Below, piece after piece: positions 35,140 through 44,237 of a stretch of DNA of 64,000 bases (its first letter is position 1; the number at the start of each line of letters is the position of its first letter). Source of the stretch: Natronogracilivirga saccharolytica (lineage in GTDB: Bacteria; Bacteroidota; Rhodothermia; Balneolales; Natronogracilivirgulaceae); contig NZ_JAFIDN010000003.1 of assembly GCF_017921895.1 (NCBI RefSeq), forward strand, positions 310,001 through 374,000, written 5' to 3'. Position numbers and translations under genes: made by a program. A model generated the notes under the pieces. The model was not told the DNA's origin. It searched no databases and was given only the letters and a program-made list of their open reading frames with translations.

Positions 35140-36735
35140 TCAGTATAACTCTGATTCATTCCGGTGTTCTTCCCTTAGAAGGTCATTGACCGTTTTTACC
35201 GGACAAAATGTAGAACCGGGAACTTCAACAAAAACGGTATTCCAGAAAGCCATACTACCGTTCCACAAGCCCGGGAGTTCAAGTGCTTTCAGGTCCCGGC
35301 CCTGATAGGACTTCATCGAAATAAAGCCGGTTTCCGGGTCACGATAATACTGCAGATCAAAGGGATGGCCCTTGTAATCACGAAGAGAACAGACCAGATC
35401 AACCGGATTGAAATGGGTGGATGACTCGAATATTTTTCGCTGTTGTACATCCTCCATATTGACTTGTGCACTTTCAACGATTTGAAGGGATGTTGTACCG
35501 TCATCATGATTGACTATGAACGGTCCGCCTCCCGGCTCTCCTTCATTTTTCACCATCCCGCAAACGCGGATAGGGCGGTTCAGCCGGTTGTACAGCCATC
35601 GAATCACCAGTTTGTCATCGCTGCGCTGCTTTTTGGCTTCAGCAATCTCATCAGGCAGGTCGATGAATAATTCTGACCGGAGGAACGCGATGATTTCATC
35701 CAGGATATGGACCGGCACTTCACCGCGGTCAAGCTCTTTCAGATAGTAGAAAATCTTGTCCTGAATGGTGAGCAGATATCCGCCGATCAGCTTTTTATAG
35801 GTATGGGTAGTTTCCTTGAGCCGGTCGGGGACAACGTTGTCAATATTTTTAATGAAAACGATATCGCCCTGCAGCTCTTCAAGGTTTACCAGCAGTGCGC
35901 CATGTCCGCCAGGTCGAAATACCGCATTTCCCTCATCATCCAGAAAAGGCTGATTTTCAGGATCGGCAGCTATGGTGTCGGTTTCAGGTTTCTGAAAGGA
36001 TGTTTCCACGTGAAAGCGGGTATCATCAGATTCAAACTTGCTGCGTACAGACTCCAGCCTCTGGTAAAACAGCTTTTCGTGCTCCGGTGAAATGGTAAAG
36101 TGAATGCGGATGGAGCCGTTTTCAGGACGTGTATAGGCAATGGCCTCTGCAAGATGTTCTTCCAGCGGAGCCCGGCGGTGATCATCGTACCGGTGGAACG
36201 GGATCAGGGCTTTCGGAAGTGATGCCAGTCCCAGGCCCCTGTTTTCGAGAACAAAGGACAGCAATGTGTGATAATCGCCGCTTTTTTTCAGTTCAGCCGG
36301 ATCCTTGCCCGCTTTCTTAAGTACTTCAACCAGGTCTTCATAAAAAGCAAAAACCTCCAGGTTGTCCAGAAATGTTTTGGCAAACCGGACATCTTCGTGA
36401 TCCTTGTTCGCTTCAAAATACTGCGGAGTAAGCTTTTCCGGCTCATTTAGCATGGACTGGAGCACCTTGAACATCCTGCTTGCCGCTCCAGAAGCCGGCA
36501 CAAACTTCATAACCCTTCCCTCTTTTTGTGCCTGATGGAAGCGCTCAGTCAGATGAGGTTTCTGGTCTTCTGACAGGTCAAGAATTCCGTCACCTATGGT
36601 CGCCGGCCTGTCGATTTCAAGGTTGGAAAAACCTTTCCGGAACCGGTCAAGCTGGGATTGAACATCAGCAGGGGAAATACCGTGTTCCTTGATTTGCTGG
36701 TCAAGTTTTTCAGAAAACCGTTCGCTCATACTCAT
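35140..36735 (-). CDS. DUF4301 protein, likely nucleotidyltransferase relative
   Basis: A 531-residue cytoplasmic protein of the Bacteroidota family DUF4301 (PF14134), function not assigned. I see signatures like those of UTP-sugar-1-phosphate uridylyltransferases. KFVPASGAASRMFK (77-90) resembles the GGxGTRL nucleotide loop, LPKALIPFHRY (173-183) resembles the PKPL sugar-phosphate motif, and FRPGGHGALLVNL (273-285) followed by IKNIDN (295-300) matches the PGGHG and NVDN motifs of the UDPGP/UAP fold. So it may activate or sense a nucleotide or sugar phosphate. The link is mine, not established. No clear partner gene is adjacent. Confidence 0.85.
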   Translation of the reverse strand: MSMSERFSEKLDQQIKEHGISPADVQSQLDRFRKGFSNLEIDRPATIGDGILDLSEDQKPHLTERFHQAQKEGRVMKFVPASGAASRMFKVLQSMLNEPEKLTPQYFEANKDHEDVRFAKTFLDNLEVFAFYEDLVEVLKKAGKDPAELKKSGDYHTLLSFVLENRGLGLASLPKALIPFHRYDDHRRAPLEEHLAEAIAYTRPENGSIRIHFTISPEHEKLFYQRLESVRSKFESDDTRFHVETSFQKPETDTIAADPENQPFLDDEGNAVFRPGGHGALLVNLEELQGDIVFIKNIDNVVPDRLKETTHTYKKLIGGYLLTIQDKIFYYLKELDRGEVPVHILDEIIAFLRSELFIDLPDEIAEAKKQRSDDKLVIRWLYNRLNRPIRVCGMVKNEGEPGGGPFIVNHDDGTTSLQIVESAQVNMEDVQQRKIFESSTHFNPVDLVCSLRDYKGHPFDLQYYRDPETGFISMKSYQGRDLKALELPGLWNGSMAFWNTVFVEVPGSTFCPVKTVNDLLREEHRNESELY

Positions 36736-36921
36736 GGATGCAGTTTAATTATGTGTTTTAGTGTGCGGATGATGCTGTGCCGGTGACGTGGCGGGCACTG
36801 GAAAAGCTGTGCCTGAATCATACGTCACAATATGAAAATTACGCTTATCAGTAAAGTGCAGACCGGAATATAATATGTAATCTTCAATGCAAGGAAAATG
36901 CAAAGAAATCTTCGCTTCAAA

Positions 36922-37659
36922 TTATTGTTCCTTGCTGATTACCGACCCGGAAGTGATCATGTAGAAACGGGCACCTGGGGTGTCCGGAAGAGTGTGTGAT
37001 CCGGTAAAACTGCCGAATGCGGGCATGATGATACTATTGTTTCGGACCCTGAAGCACGGCAATGTCACCGTCTGGCGGGCACGTCCGCGGATGCGGCATG
37101 AGGGATGCAGGTGGCCTGCAATGTAAGTCTGGTCATCCTGCGCTGGTGGCTCATGCGTCATCATGAAGGGACCGGCCTGAAGTGTGCTGACGCACTCCAA
37201 TCCCAGTTGATGGTATGTTTCCTGATGCATAATGTCGTGGTTTCCCATGACAAGGATCATCTCCGGTTTGCGGAAGTGAGTGTCCCGCCACGTGTCAAAA
37301 GCCTTCATTACTTTACTGATACTGCTGTTTTCCGTGCTGTGAAACAAGTCCCCCAGAAATATGATGCGGGTAACCGATAAATCACTTATCAGCGCATGCA
37401 GCCGCAGCAGGTCGTCATCCGTACCTTTGCCGGGTACCGGAATGCCCTGCTGCTGGAATGTTTCGGCTTTACCAAAATGGGTGTCTGAAAGAATGAGCGT
37501 GCCGCCAGCCATCGCCTGATTATTCCGGGAGGGTTCGGATGCATCAGGCCAGTAAATCGCTTTTTGCGGAAGGAGCCAGAGTGTCTCTCCGGCTGCCTGC
37601 ACGACACATCCACGGGAAAAATCGTATCTGTTCTGACTGAATAATTCAGGTTTTTGCAT
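36922..37659 (-). CDS. pdeM: PdeM, ligase-associated metallophosphoesterase
   Basis: A 245-residue calcineurin-fold phosphoesterase of the ligase-associated DNA damage response set. Metal motifs are LILSDTHFGKAET, IIFLGDLFHS, MGNHD and GHLHPSC, with the family tail AFGSFTGSHTLPD. PdeM homologues are nucleases or phosphodiesterases normally found with a DNA ligase, an Lhr-type helicase and a beta-CASP exonuclease. Here only the helicase (5 bp upstream) is present. The gene starts at an ATG opening MQKPELFSQNRYDF. About 190 bp of sequence without a gene separates it from the DUF4301 gene downstream. Confidence 0.88.
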   Translation of the reverse strand: MQKPELFSQNRYDFSRGCVVQAAGETLWLLPQKAIYWPDASEPSRNNQAMAGGTLILSDTHFGKAETFQQQGIPVPGKGTDDDLLRLHALISDLSVTRIIFLGDLFHSTENSSISKVMKAFDTWRDTHFRKPEMILVMGNHDIMHQETYHQLGLECVSTLQAGPFMMTHEPPAQDDQTYIAGHLHPSCRIRGRARQTVTLPCFRVRNNSIIMPAFGSFTGSHTLPDTPGARFYMITSGSVISKEQ

Positions 37660-37664
37660 GGTAT

Positions 37665-40157
37665 TTATGAAATAATCTGTTGCTGCATTTTTTTGATGCG
37701 ATCCTCAAGCTCTTCCGAGCTCAGCTGGCCCCGCAGCCGGTCAGCAAGAATGGGAATGCAAAACGGCGACGGCTTTTGCAAAGGCTGGACTACGATCTCT
37801 TGTCCGGCAATCCGGTCCACAGCAGCTTTCAGCCGCCGGAGGTCTATCTGTCGGTTCAGCACTTCCGAGACAGCCTGCCCGATCAGCAAGTTCTCAGGAT
37901 CATACTTCCTGAAAACGTCAAAAAGCATTTCCGAACTGGCTTGCAAGTGTCTGGCACCTTTTGGATTTCCCGGGTAACCGCTGAACACAAGACCCGCCAC
38001 CCGTGCAATTTCCCGGAAGTGTCTGCGGGACATTTCCGATGCGTTGATGGCCGCGGTCAGGTCTGATACCAGGTCATCCGGAGAAAACAGGTCTTTGAGC
38101 AGATCCGGTGTAAGGTCAATATGCTGATCACTAAGCAGCTCAAAGCCGAAATCATTCATGGCGAGGGAAAAAGTGACCGGTATTTTCCGGGCAATCCGCC
38201 AGCTCACCAGTGAGGCCATGCCTTCGTGGATGGCCCGCCCTTCAACCGGATAAAAAAACAGGTGGTATCCTTCACGGCTTTTGAACTGCTCTGCAAGCAA
38301 TTCATTATTCCTGGGAATGCGCGATCTTTCCGACTGTACGGTAATTATTCGGGCGATAGCTCTGGATTCGGCTGTGTCAAAAACACCTTCCGAAAGTTTC
38401 TCAAACACGGCCCTGATTTCACCTGCAAGCTGAGAGCTGAGCTGCATCCGTCCGCCCATCCACCGGCTGACAATGCCCCGCTTTTTCTTCGAACGCCTGA
38501 CGTATACGGTCATGTCTTTCAGGCGCACGATAGTGAGCCATTTTCCTGCGAACAAAAATACGTCGCCACTCCGCATGCGTGAAATAAAAGACTCTTCAAT
38601 TGTTCCGAGAAAGCCTCCCTTGAGATACTGCACTTTGAGGACAGGATCGTCCACTATGGTTCCGATCGAAAGCCGGTGCCGCCTGAGCTGCTTTTTGTCT
38701 GTCAGAGCGTACAGGCCGCCGGTATATTCCAGCTTTTTGTAATCCGGGTAGGACCGAAGCGCCTCTCCGCCGGTACTCAGAAACCGCAGCGCCCACTGCC
38801 ACTCCGCATCTGTCAGATTCCGGTAAGTCACCGTTTTCCGGGTCATTGCCAGTGTATCATCCGGACTGAATCCGTTTCCTGCGGCCAGTGTCGACAAAAA
38901 TTGCAGCAGGACGTCAAGCGGCTTGTCATATAGCGGCCGCGACTCGATACGGTTTGCAGATGCCGCGCGGTGCAGAGCATCAGCTTCAATGAGTTCCATT
39001 CCGTGAGTAGGCACAAACCAGATCCGGCTTTCGGATCCGGGCTGGTGTCCGCTTCGCCCGGCCCGCTGGAGATAACGGGCCACGCCCTTCGGGCTTCCGA
39101 CTTGTATTACGGTTTCGACCGGACTGAAATCTACTCCCAGATCCAGACTCGATGTGCTGATAACCACCTTCAGTTTTTCATCCCTGATGGCCTGCTCCAC
39201 CCATTCACGCAGTGACTTGTCTACCGACCCATGGTGAATGGCTATTTGTCCGGCCAGTCCCGGTTCGTATTCAAGCAGTTTCTGGTACCATACTTCCGTT
39301 TGTGACCGCGTGTTGGTGAAAAGCAGTGTTGTCCTGCTGTCGCCAATTATCTCTTCCACTTTGGGCAGCAGTTTAAGCCCCATGTGGCCGGCCCATGGAA
39401 AACGATCGGCGCGATCGGGAAGCAGGGTCTGCATCCGGATTTTTTTCTTAACTCCGGAGCGTATGAGCTTGAATTTCTGTTGCTGTTTATGATCGCTGCC
39501 TGCGAGGACGTTCATCGCCTCTTCAAGATTTCCAATCGTGGCGGACATCCCCCAGACGGAAAGCTCCGGCTGCAGATATCGCAAGTAGGCGAGGGCGAGT
39601 TCGGTCATTATACCGCGTTTGGAGCCTGTGAGCTCATGCCATTCGTCAGCAACTACCGTATCAAGACTGGAAAACAGCTCCTGGTTTTTGGAACCCGAGA
39701 TAAGTACATGAAGACTTTCGGGAGTGGTGATGAGGCAATCCGGCGGCTTTCTGGTAATGGATGTCCGGGTTGCTGATGAAGAGTCACCTGTGCGTCTTTT
39801 GATATTCCAGTCTGTTTCCAGTTCGGCACAGATACGCTTCAGTGATTCTTCGGTGTCACGCGCCAGCGCACGGAGCGGTGTGATCCAGATGACCTTGATT
39901 TTCCGTGATGAGCGTGAGCTGACACTTTTTCCGGTCAGTTTTTCAATTATGGGAAGCCAGATGGCAGCGGTCTTGCCGGTACCGGTGGGCGCGTTCAGTA
40001 AACCGGAGTAACCCTCAAGATATGCCCGGTATGCTGCAACCTGATGTTCAAAGGGTTCCCACTTCCTTCCGGAATAAAAACGCTGCATCAGCGACGGAGA
40101 AAGCTCACTGTTCTTTTTGGGATGACGGATGTTATCAGTTGCCGGACGCTCTTTCAT
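37665..40157 (-). CDS. Lhr-like ligase-associated DEXH-box helicase
   Basis: A large superfamily 2 helicase of about 830 residues, of the ligase-associated Lhr type that unwinds DNA in repair. Motif I is APTGTGKTAA, motif II DEWHELTGSKRG (DEWH rather than DEAH), motif III MSATIGN, and motif VI QRAGRSGHQPGSESR. A C-terminal Lhr-core domain follows (ARVAGLVFSGYPGNPKGARHLQAS). The start is unclear: a GTG opens MQTVLIAMKER, and I prefer the ATG 7 codons later (MKERPATDN). It lies 41 bp after a histidine kinase gene and 5 bp before pdeM, so all three may share a transcript. Confidence 0.9.
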   Translation of the reverse strand: MKERPATDNIRHPKKNSELSPSLMQRFYSGRKWEPFEHQVAAYRAYLEGYSGLLNAPTGTGKTAAIWLPIIEKLTGKSVSSRSSRKIKVIWITPLRALARDTEESLKRICAELETDWNIKRRTGDSSSATRTSITRKPPDCLITTPESLHVLISGSKNQELFSSLDTVVADEWHELTGSKRGIMTELALAYLRYLQPELSVWGMSATIGNLEEAMNVLAGSDHKQQQKFKLIRSGVKKKIRMQTLLPDRADRFPWAGHMGLKLLPKVEEIIGDSRTTLLFTNTRSQTEVWYQKLLEYEPGLAGQIAIHHGSVDKSLREWVEQAIRDEKLKVVISTSSLDLGVDFSPVETVIQVGSPKGVARYLQRAGRSGHQPGSESRIWFVPTHGMELIEADALHRAASANRIESRPLYDKPLDVLLQFLSTLAAGNGFSPDDTLAMTRKTVTYRNLTDAEWQWALRFLSTGGEALRSYPDYKKLEYTGGLYALTDKKQLRRHRLSIGTIVDDPVLKVQYLKGGFLGTIEESFISRMRSGDVFLFAGKWLTIVRLKDMTVYVRRSKKKRGIVSRWMGGRMQLSSQLAGEIRAVFEKLSEGVFDTAESRAIARIITVQSERSRIPRNNELLAEQFKSREGYHLFFYPVEGRAIHEGMASLVSWRIARKIPVTFSLAMNDFGFELLSDQHIDLTPDLLKDLFSPDDLVSDLTAAINASEMSRRHFREIARVAGLVFSGYPGNPKGARHLQASSEMLFDVFRKYDPENLLIGQAVSEVLNRQIDLRRLKAAVDRIAGQEIVVQPLQKPSPFCIPILADRLRGQLSSEELEDRIKKMQQQIIS

Positions 40158-40198
40158 GGCTATCAGAACAGTCTGCACGGCAACCGGGTTTCCTCTGG

Positions 40199-41122
40199 CT
40201 AAACATCTTCCTGTGTTTCTGCCGGAACCGGTATTTCAAGTGTTATGGCTGTACCCTTGCCCGGCAGGGAATCGATCCACATCCGCCCGTTCATTTTCTG
40301 TGTGACATAGCACGCTTTGGTGAGTCCGAAACCGCCTCCCCGGGTTCTGTCGCCGGCGTTTTTGCCCCGGTAGCCGAAGTGTACAACCATGTCAATGTCC
40401 TGCTCGGGAATTCCGATGCCGTTGTCCCGGACCTCCAGGACAAGTTTTTCCCCGTCATTTGCAAGCAGTGCCGAGATCTGTCCGCCGGGTTTTGTGTATT
40501 TGCGGGAATTGGCGATCAGGTCTCGCAGGCAATCCTGAAGGATAGTCGGCATTACAATGGTTTCTTTATCCGGACTTTCGACAGTAAAGGTGAACAGATA
40601 GTCGTTTTCTTTCTGATCTGCCTGGTTGCCCACGATCCGGTATCTCCCCCTGCTGTTATTTTCTATCGCGCGGAGCATCTCCTCAAGATTGCTTTTAATA
40701 TCACTTATTTTGAGTGATTTCCACATTTCAGGAGCGATCTTCTGATGAGTGTGCATCCTGACGAGGTTGTGCAATATCCGGAATAATGATCGTATGTTGT
40801 TGATGGTTTCATCAATGGCATCCCGGTTTTTTTCCGCGTCCGCAAAGTCCCGTATTTCGCTTGCAATCTCCTGTTCCACAAGGTTATGCAAATCCTGGAT
40901 GTGATGTGATGACAGCAACGGAAAGCTGGTATCATCAAAAGCATTTTTAATCCGGCCTGCCATCCGGCGTGATCCGCTGAAAGCGTCGGCATTACCAAAG
41001 GATCCTGCAAGGGAGGCCAGATCATCGGCAAGGATGTTCAGTATATTGAGGTAGCTGTGGGAATAAAGAAGCGCTACCTGATTTTCCGTTAATGACAGAG
41101 CCCGTGATATTTCTTTTTTCAT
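40199..41122 (-). CDS. Cytoplasmic sensor histidine kinase, no receiver partner
   Basis: A 307-residue soluble histidine kinase. The C-terminal HATPase domain is complete: N box DCLRDLIANSRKY, G1 VRDNGIGIPEQD, and G2 GGGFGLTKACYVTQKMNG. The N-terminal 200 residues are helical with no membrane segment or PAS domain; the phosphoacceptor is probably His22 in LLYSHSYLNILNIL, but it does not fit the usual H-box. No response regulator is beside it. It precedes the Lhr helicase by 41 bp on the same strand, which may mean co-transcription with a DNA-repair gene pair. Confidence 0.85.
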   Translation of the reverse strand: MKKEISRALSLTENQVALLYSHSYLNILNILADDLASLAGSFGNADAFSGSRRMAGRIKNAFDDTSFPLLSSHHIQDLHNLVEQEIASEIRDFADAEKNRDAIDETINNIRSLFRILHNLVRMHTHQKIAPEMWKSLKISDIKSNLEEMLRAIENNSRGRYRIVGNQADQKENDYLFTFTVESPDKETIVMPTILQDCLRDLIANSRKYTKPGGQISALLANDGEKLVLEVRDNGIGIPEQDIDMVVHFGYRGKNAGDRTRGGGFGLTKACYVTQKMNGRMWIDSLPGKGTAITLEIPVPAETQEDV

Positions 41123-41230
41123 GATGTCAATCTAACCAAAAAATCATTTCAGATGAACAGGCAATCACGGGAGCTGTACTACGCACTGACTGAATACCGG
41201 CAATTTCACGGAAACGCGGTGTGATGCCGC

Positions 41231-44182
41231 CTATTTAATCAGCGTCATTCTGCGCACTTTGTGATAGTCCGTGTGCCCGTTTTGTGACATAACCTGCATC
41301 CGGACAACATATATCCCGCTGGCCCACCTGTCCGCATCAATCTGAAGCTGATGCCTGCCGGCATTCTGCATTCCTTCATCGAATGTGGCAACACGCCTTC
41401 CGTCAACAGAATAGACCGTAATAACCACGTTTCCGGCTTCGGGAAGCTCGTAGGGTATGGTGGTCCGGTTATTGAATGGATTCGGATAATTCTGGCCAAG
41501 ACGGTAGGCTTCCGGTTTTGAAGTGTCATCATCACTCTGGCCGGCAGAGGTGTCAACGGAGCGAAACACGGCAGTGAGTTCCAGATCATCTTCCGAAGTT
41601 ATGGTCAGAAGTGAATCATGATGATCCGGATATTCTTTCCATCCCTCGAATATGTGACCGCTGTCGGGAACAGCAGTAAACGTTATGGGATAATCCTTGA
41701 AATAGGTTCCGCTCCAGGGCCATGGATCATCGGAAACACCGCGGGTACTGCCCTTTACAGCCATATCATTAATGCGAATATGCCCGCCTGTTCCTGAACG
41801 GCTTTGCTCTGAGGTCGTCATTTTCCCGACAATATCCCCGTTGTCCGCGTTGTTCCCGGAAAGGGACTCTTCGCCGAACGTTTCCGAAACATCAAGGGTA
41901 ACCCGTATGGTATCGGAAAGCTCATCGAAATATCCGATCATGTGACTGCGATGGGCGGCCGGCCGGTCCGAAGCGAAATTTTTCAGAAATTGAATGTGCG
42001 CATGCCAGTTTTGCAGACTGGTGGGATACTGCCAGCGGCTGATATGTTCTTCAATGACGGGCGCAATGGCTTCCCGGTAGTGCCGGATGTGCTCCCGGAC
42101 ATATTCCGGTGAGAAGAACGTGTTCATGTAATTTGCGGAGCGGTTGATGAATTTGCTCCGAAAGGTCTCGTTCTTCAGAAGGCGGCTCAGCTCAATGGTG
42201 GACCAGCCCGGATTCGGCGCTTTGTCACTGGGTGTTCCCGTAGCAATGGCAAGCATATCAAGGAAGGCATCCTCATCCGGATCACCATGGCCGCGTGATG
42301 GATCCCGGTGGCCAAAGCCATAATCCGTGTCCACAAGCATGTATCGCCACCGCCCGTCCCGGCCGGGGCCGGCATCCGGATCATATTCGGTCTGATACCG
42401 GAAAAAATCGCGGTTGTTTCCCGGCCAGTCCCGGTTGGCAATGTAAATATTCGTGATGTTGTAATCGATGAAGTTGTCGATATCCAGCATGGTGGTGATA
42501 TGCGCGTAATGGGAGCTGTCCTGCATGTCGTTACCGGACAAGTAGTCCCGGTACTCGTCATAATGACTTCGCGAACCTTCCTTGACCGTGGAAAACTGGG
42601 TCATCAGATCAATGCGGTCATCGGGAATATCATAGGTTCTGCTGATGTAGTGACGGTCATAGCGCTCGCGTATATTCATGATGCCCCAGAACTCCCCGTT
42701 CAGAAAAACCACCGCGGGACGATATGCCTGGGTGTCAAAATTAAGATGGTCCACCAGCCCCTGTGCCATGGCATCGCGGAACATGGTGGAAAACAGGAAG
42801 AAATCCTGACCGGAGTTGCGGAGTATGAGCCGGTTGTAGGAGGGAGGGTCGTCTCCCGCACCGAAATGAGGGCCGTCATACTCCGGACGGGAATCGGGAT
42901 GATCAAAAAACGGGTAGTCAAACCGCCGCTCTCCGTATTCACTTCGGGCATAAAGACGAAGCGACTTCAGCGGGAGGGATCGTGATGTGCTGCCGTGAAT
43001 CCGGATGCCGATGTCCTGGGCAAGCACCCGCCCTTCGCCGGGCTCGAAAAGCTCGAAGCCGGCATGTCGCTCCCACTCTCTGCCGCGGTAGAAGTAGTTT
43101 CCGTAGGGCATGCCCCAGGGGGGATTGAAAAAGCCATCCTCATAACGCTTTCCGGGAATGTAAATGCCGTCCTCGTGATCAAAAAAACCGTGCGGATCCG
43201 TAGTTATGGAGACCACAGGAAGCGGATACCTGCTTGCCGACGGATCGCTCCGGCTGTAAACTTCTGCATCATGTTCACCGGCTGCTGCGCCTTCATCGCC
43301 GGTCACAAAATAGGTGTTTGTGATAATTCGCGATGGCATGGCACCGTCACGGAAACCACGGATTCGCAGGTTAGTTGCCAGAAACGGTGGTTCTTCGGGT
43401 TCCCTCCAACGCCGGTTTTCGGGCATTTCAGGCGGATTTGTCGGGATCAGGGATAACAGATCACCGTCCGGCTGGCGCTTGCTGATGGTCATGGTGTCCG
43501 GCCAGACAGGGTCATTTTCATCTGGCTCGGATCCATCCAGGGTGTAATGAAGCCGGGTTCCGGGTTCGCTTGTAACAGTGAGAGTGATGGGACCGTCATA
43601 AAAACCGCCGGAGTGCGACGGTTCCGGATCGGCGACCTGATCATCCCACGACGGCTGCCTGTTCGGACTGGCCGGGGTGGGGAAGTTGAAAAAACGCCAG
43701 TTGTCGGTTCCGTCCGGATAGCGGCCGTACGATATGTCGGACGGAATGCGGGTCGGCGGGACATGGTCGATCCGCTCCCCGGTTTTGTGGTGAGTCAGCA
43801 GCACCTCTTCACCGGCCTGTGCAATACTGAAGCTGGTGTGCAGCTCTGCGTCAGGATCCCGCCGGTCTTTGCCCGATGCCCAGACAAGCAGATAATCTCC
43901 AGGGGCCAGCTGTACCCCCTCGGGAAACGTCCATCGGAAGGGGCGGTCGTAATCATCGGAGAGTCCGTGAAACGACAGATCGGCAGTATCGGAGCCGGCG
44001 TTGTAAAGCTCGATCCAGTCCTCATAATCCCCGTCAGCATCGGCATAGGTCGTGTTGTTGGATGCCAGGATCTCATTGATGACCACCCGGGGTCCGGCTT
44101 CCGAAATATGCACGAAACCCATTATCGCGCACAGCGTTATCAGGAGGGTGAATGATGTTGCATACGTTCTGTCCGGACTCAT
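41231..44182 (-). CDS. Secreted CotH-family kinase with lamin-tail and type IX sorting domains (copy 1)
   Basis: A 983-residue exported protein. Domain order: signal peptide, lamin-tail domain (about 35-180, INEILASNNTTYADADGDYEDWIELYN), a chitobiase-like beta domain (GGFYDGPITLTV ... LHYTLDGSEP), the CotH atypical kinase domain (about 370-770), a linker and an NYPNPFN sorting domain (last 90 residues). CotH kinases phosphorylate secreted proteins; the likely metal residues are in NRDWPGNNRDFF (near 580) and LVDTDYGFG (near 617), plus NIRERYDRHY. Type IX sorting places it on the surface. It is 55 bp after a close paralogue, so it arose by tandem duplication. Targets are unknown. Confidence 0.9.
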   Translation of the reverse strand: MSPDRTYATSFTLLITLCAIMGFVHISEAGPRVVINEILASNNTTYADADGDYEDWIELYNAGSDTADLSFHGLSDDYDRPFRWTFPEGVQLAPGDYLLVWASGKDRRDPDAELHTSFSIAQAGEEVLLTHHKTGERIDHVPPTRIPSDISYGRYPDGTDNWRFFNFPTPASPNRQPSWDDQVADPEPSHSGGFYDGPITLTVTSEPGTRLHYTLDGSEPDENDPVWPDTMTISKRQPDGDLLSLIPTNPPEMPENRRWREPEEPPFLATNLRIRGFRDGAMPSRIITNTYFVTGDEGAAAGEHDAEVYSRSDPSASRYPLPVVSITTDPHGFFDHEDGIYIPGKRYEDGFFNPPWGMPYGNYFYRGREWERHAGFELFEPGEGRVLAQDIGIRIHGSTSRSLPLKSLRLYARSEYGERRFDYPFFDHPDSRPEYDGPHFGAGDDPPSYNRLILRNSGQDFFLFSTMFRDAMAQGLVDHLNFDTQAYRPAVVFLNGEFWGIMNIRERYDRHYISRTYDIPDDRIDLMTQFSTVKEGSRSHYDEYRDYLSGNDMQDSSHYAHITTMLDIDNFIDYNITNIYIANRDWPGNNRDFFRYQTEYDPDAGPGRDGRWRYMLVDTDYGFGHRDPSRGHGDPDEDAFLDMLAIATGTPSDKAPNPGWSTIELSRLLKNETFRSKFINRSANYMNTFFSPEYVREHIRHYREAIAPVIEEHISRWQYPTSLQNWHAHIQFLKNFASDRPAAHRSHMIGYFDELSDTIRVTLDVSETFGEESLSGNNADNGDIVGKMTTSEQSRSGTGGHIRINDMAVKGSTRGVSDDPWPWSGTYFKDYPITFTAVPDSGHIFEGWKEYPDHHDSLLTITSEDDLELTAVFRSVDTSAGQSDDDTSKPEAYRLGQNYPNPFNNRTTIPYELPEAGNVVITVYSVDGRRVATFDEGMQNAGRHQLQIDADRWASGIYVVRMQVMSQNGHTDYHKVRRMTLIK

Positions 44183-44237
44183 TTTGCCGGGTTTGCATCG
44201 GAGTTGTTCTGTGCTGACAAGCTAAGGAAGTATTTGC

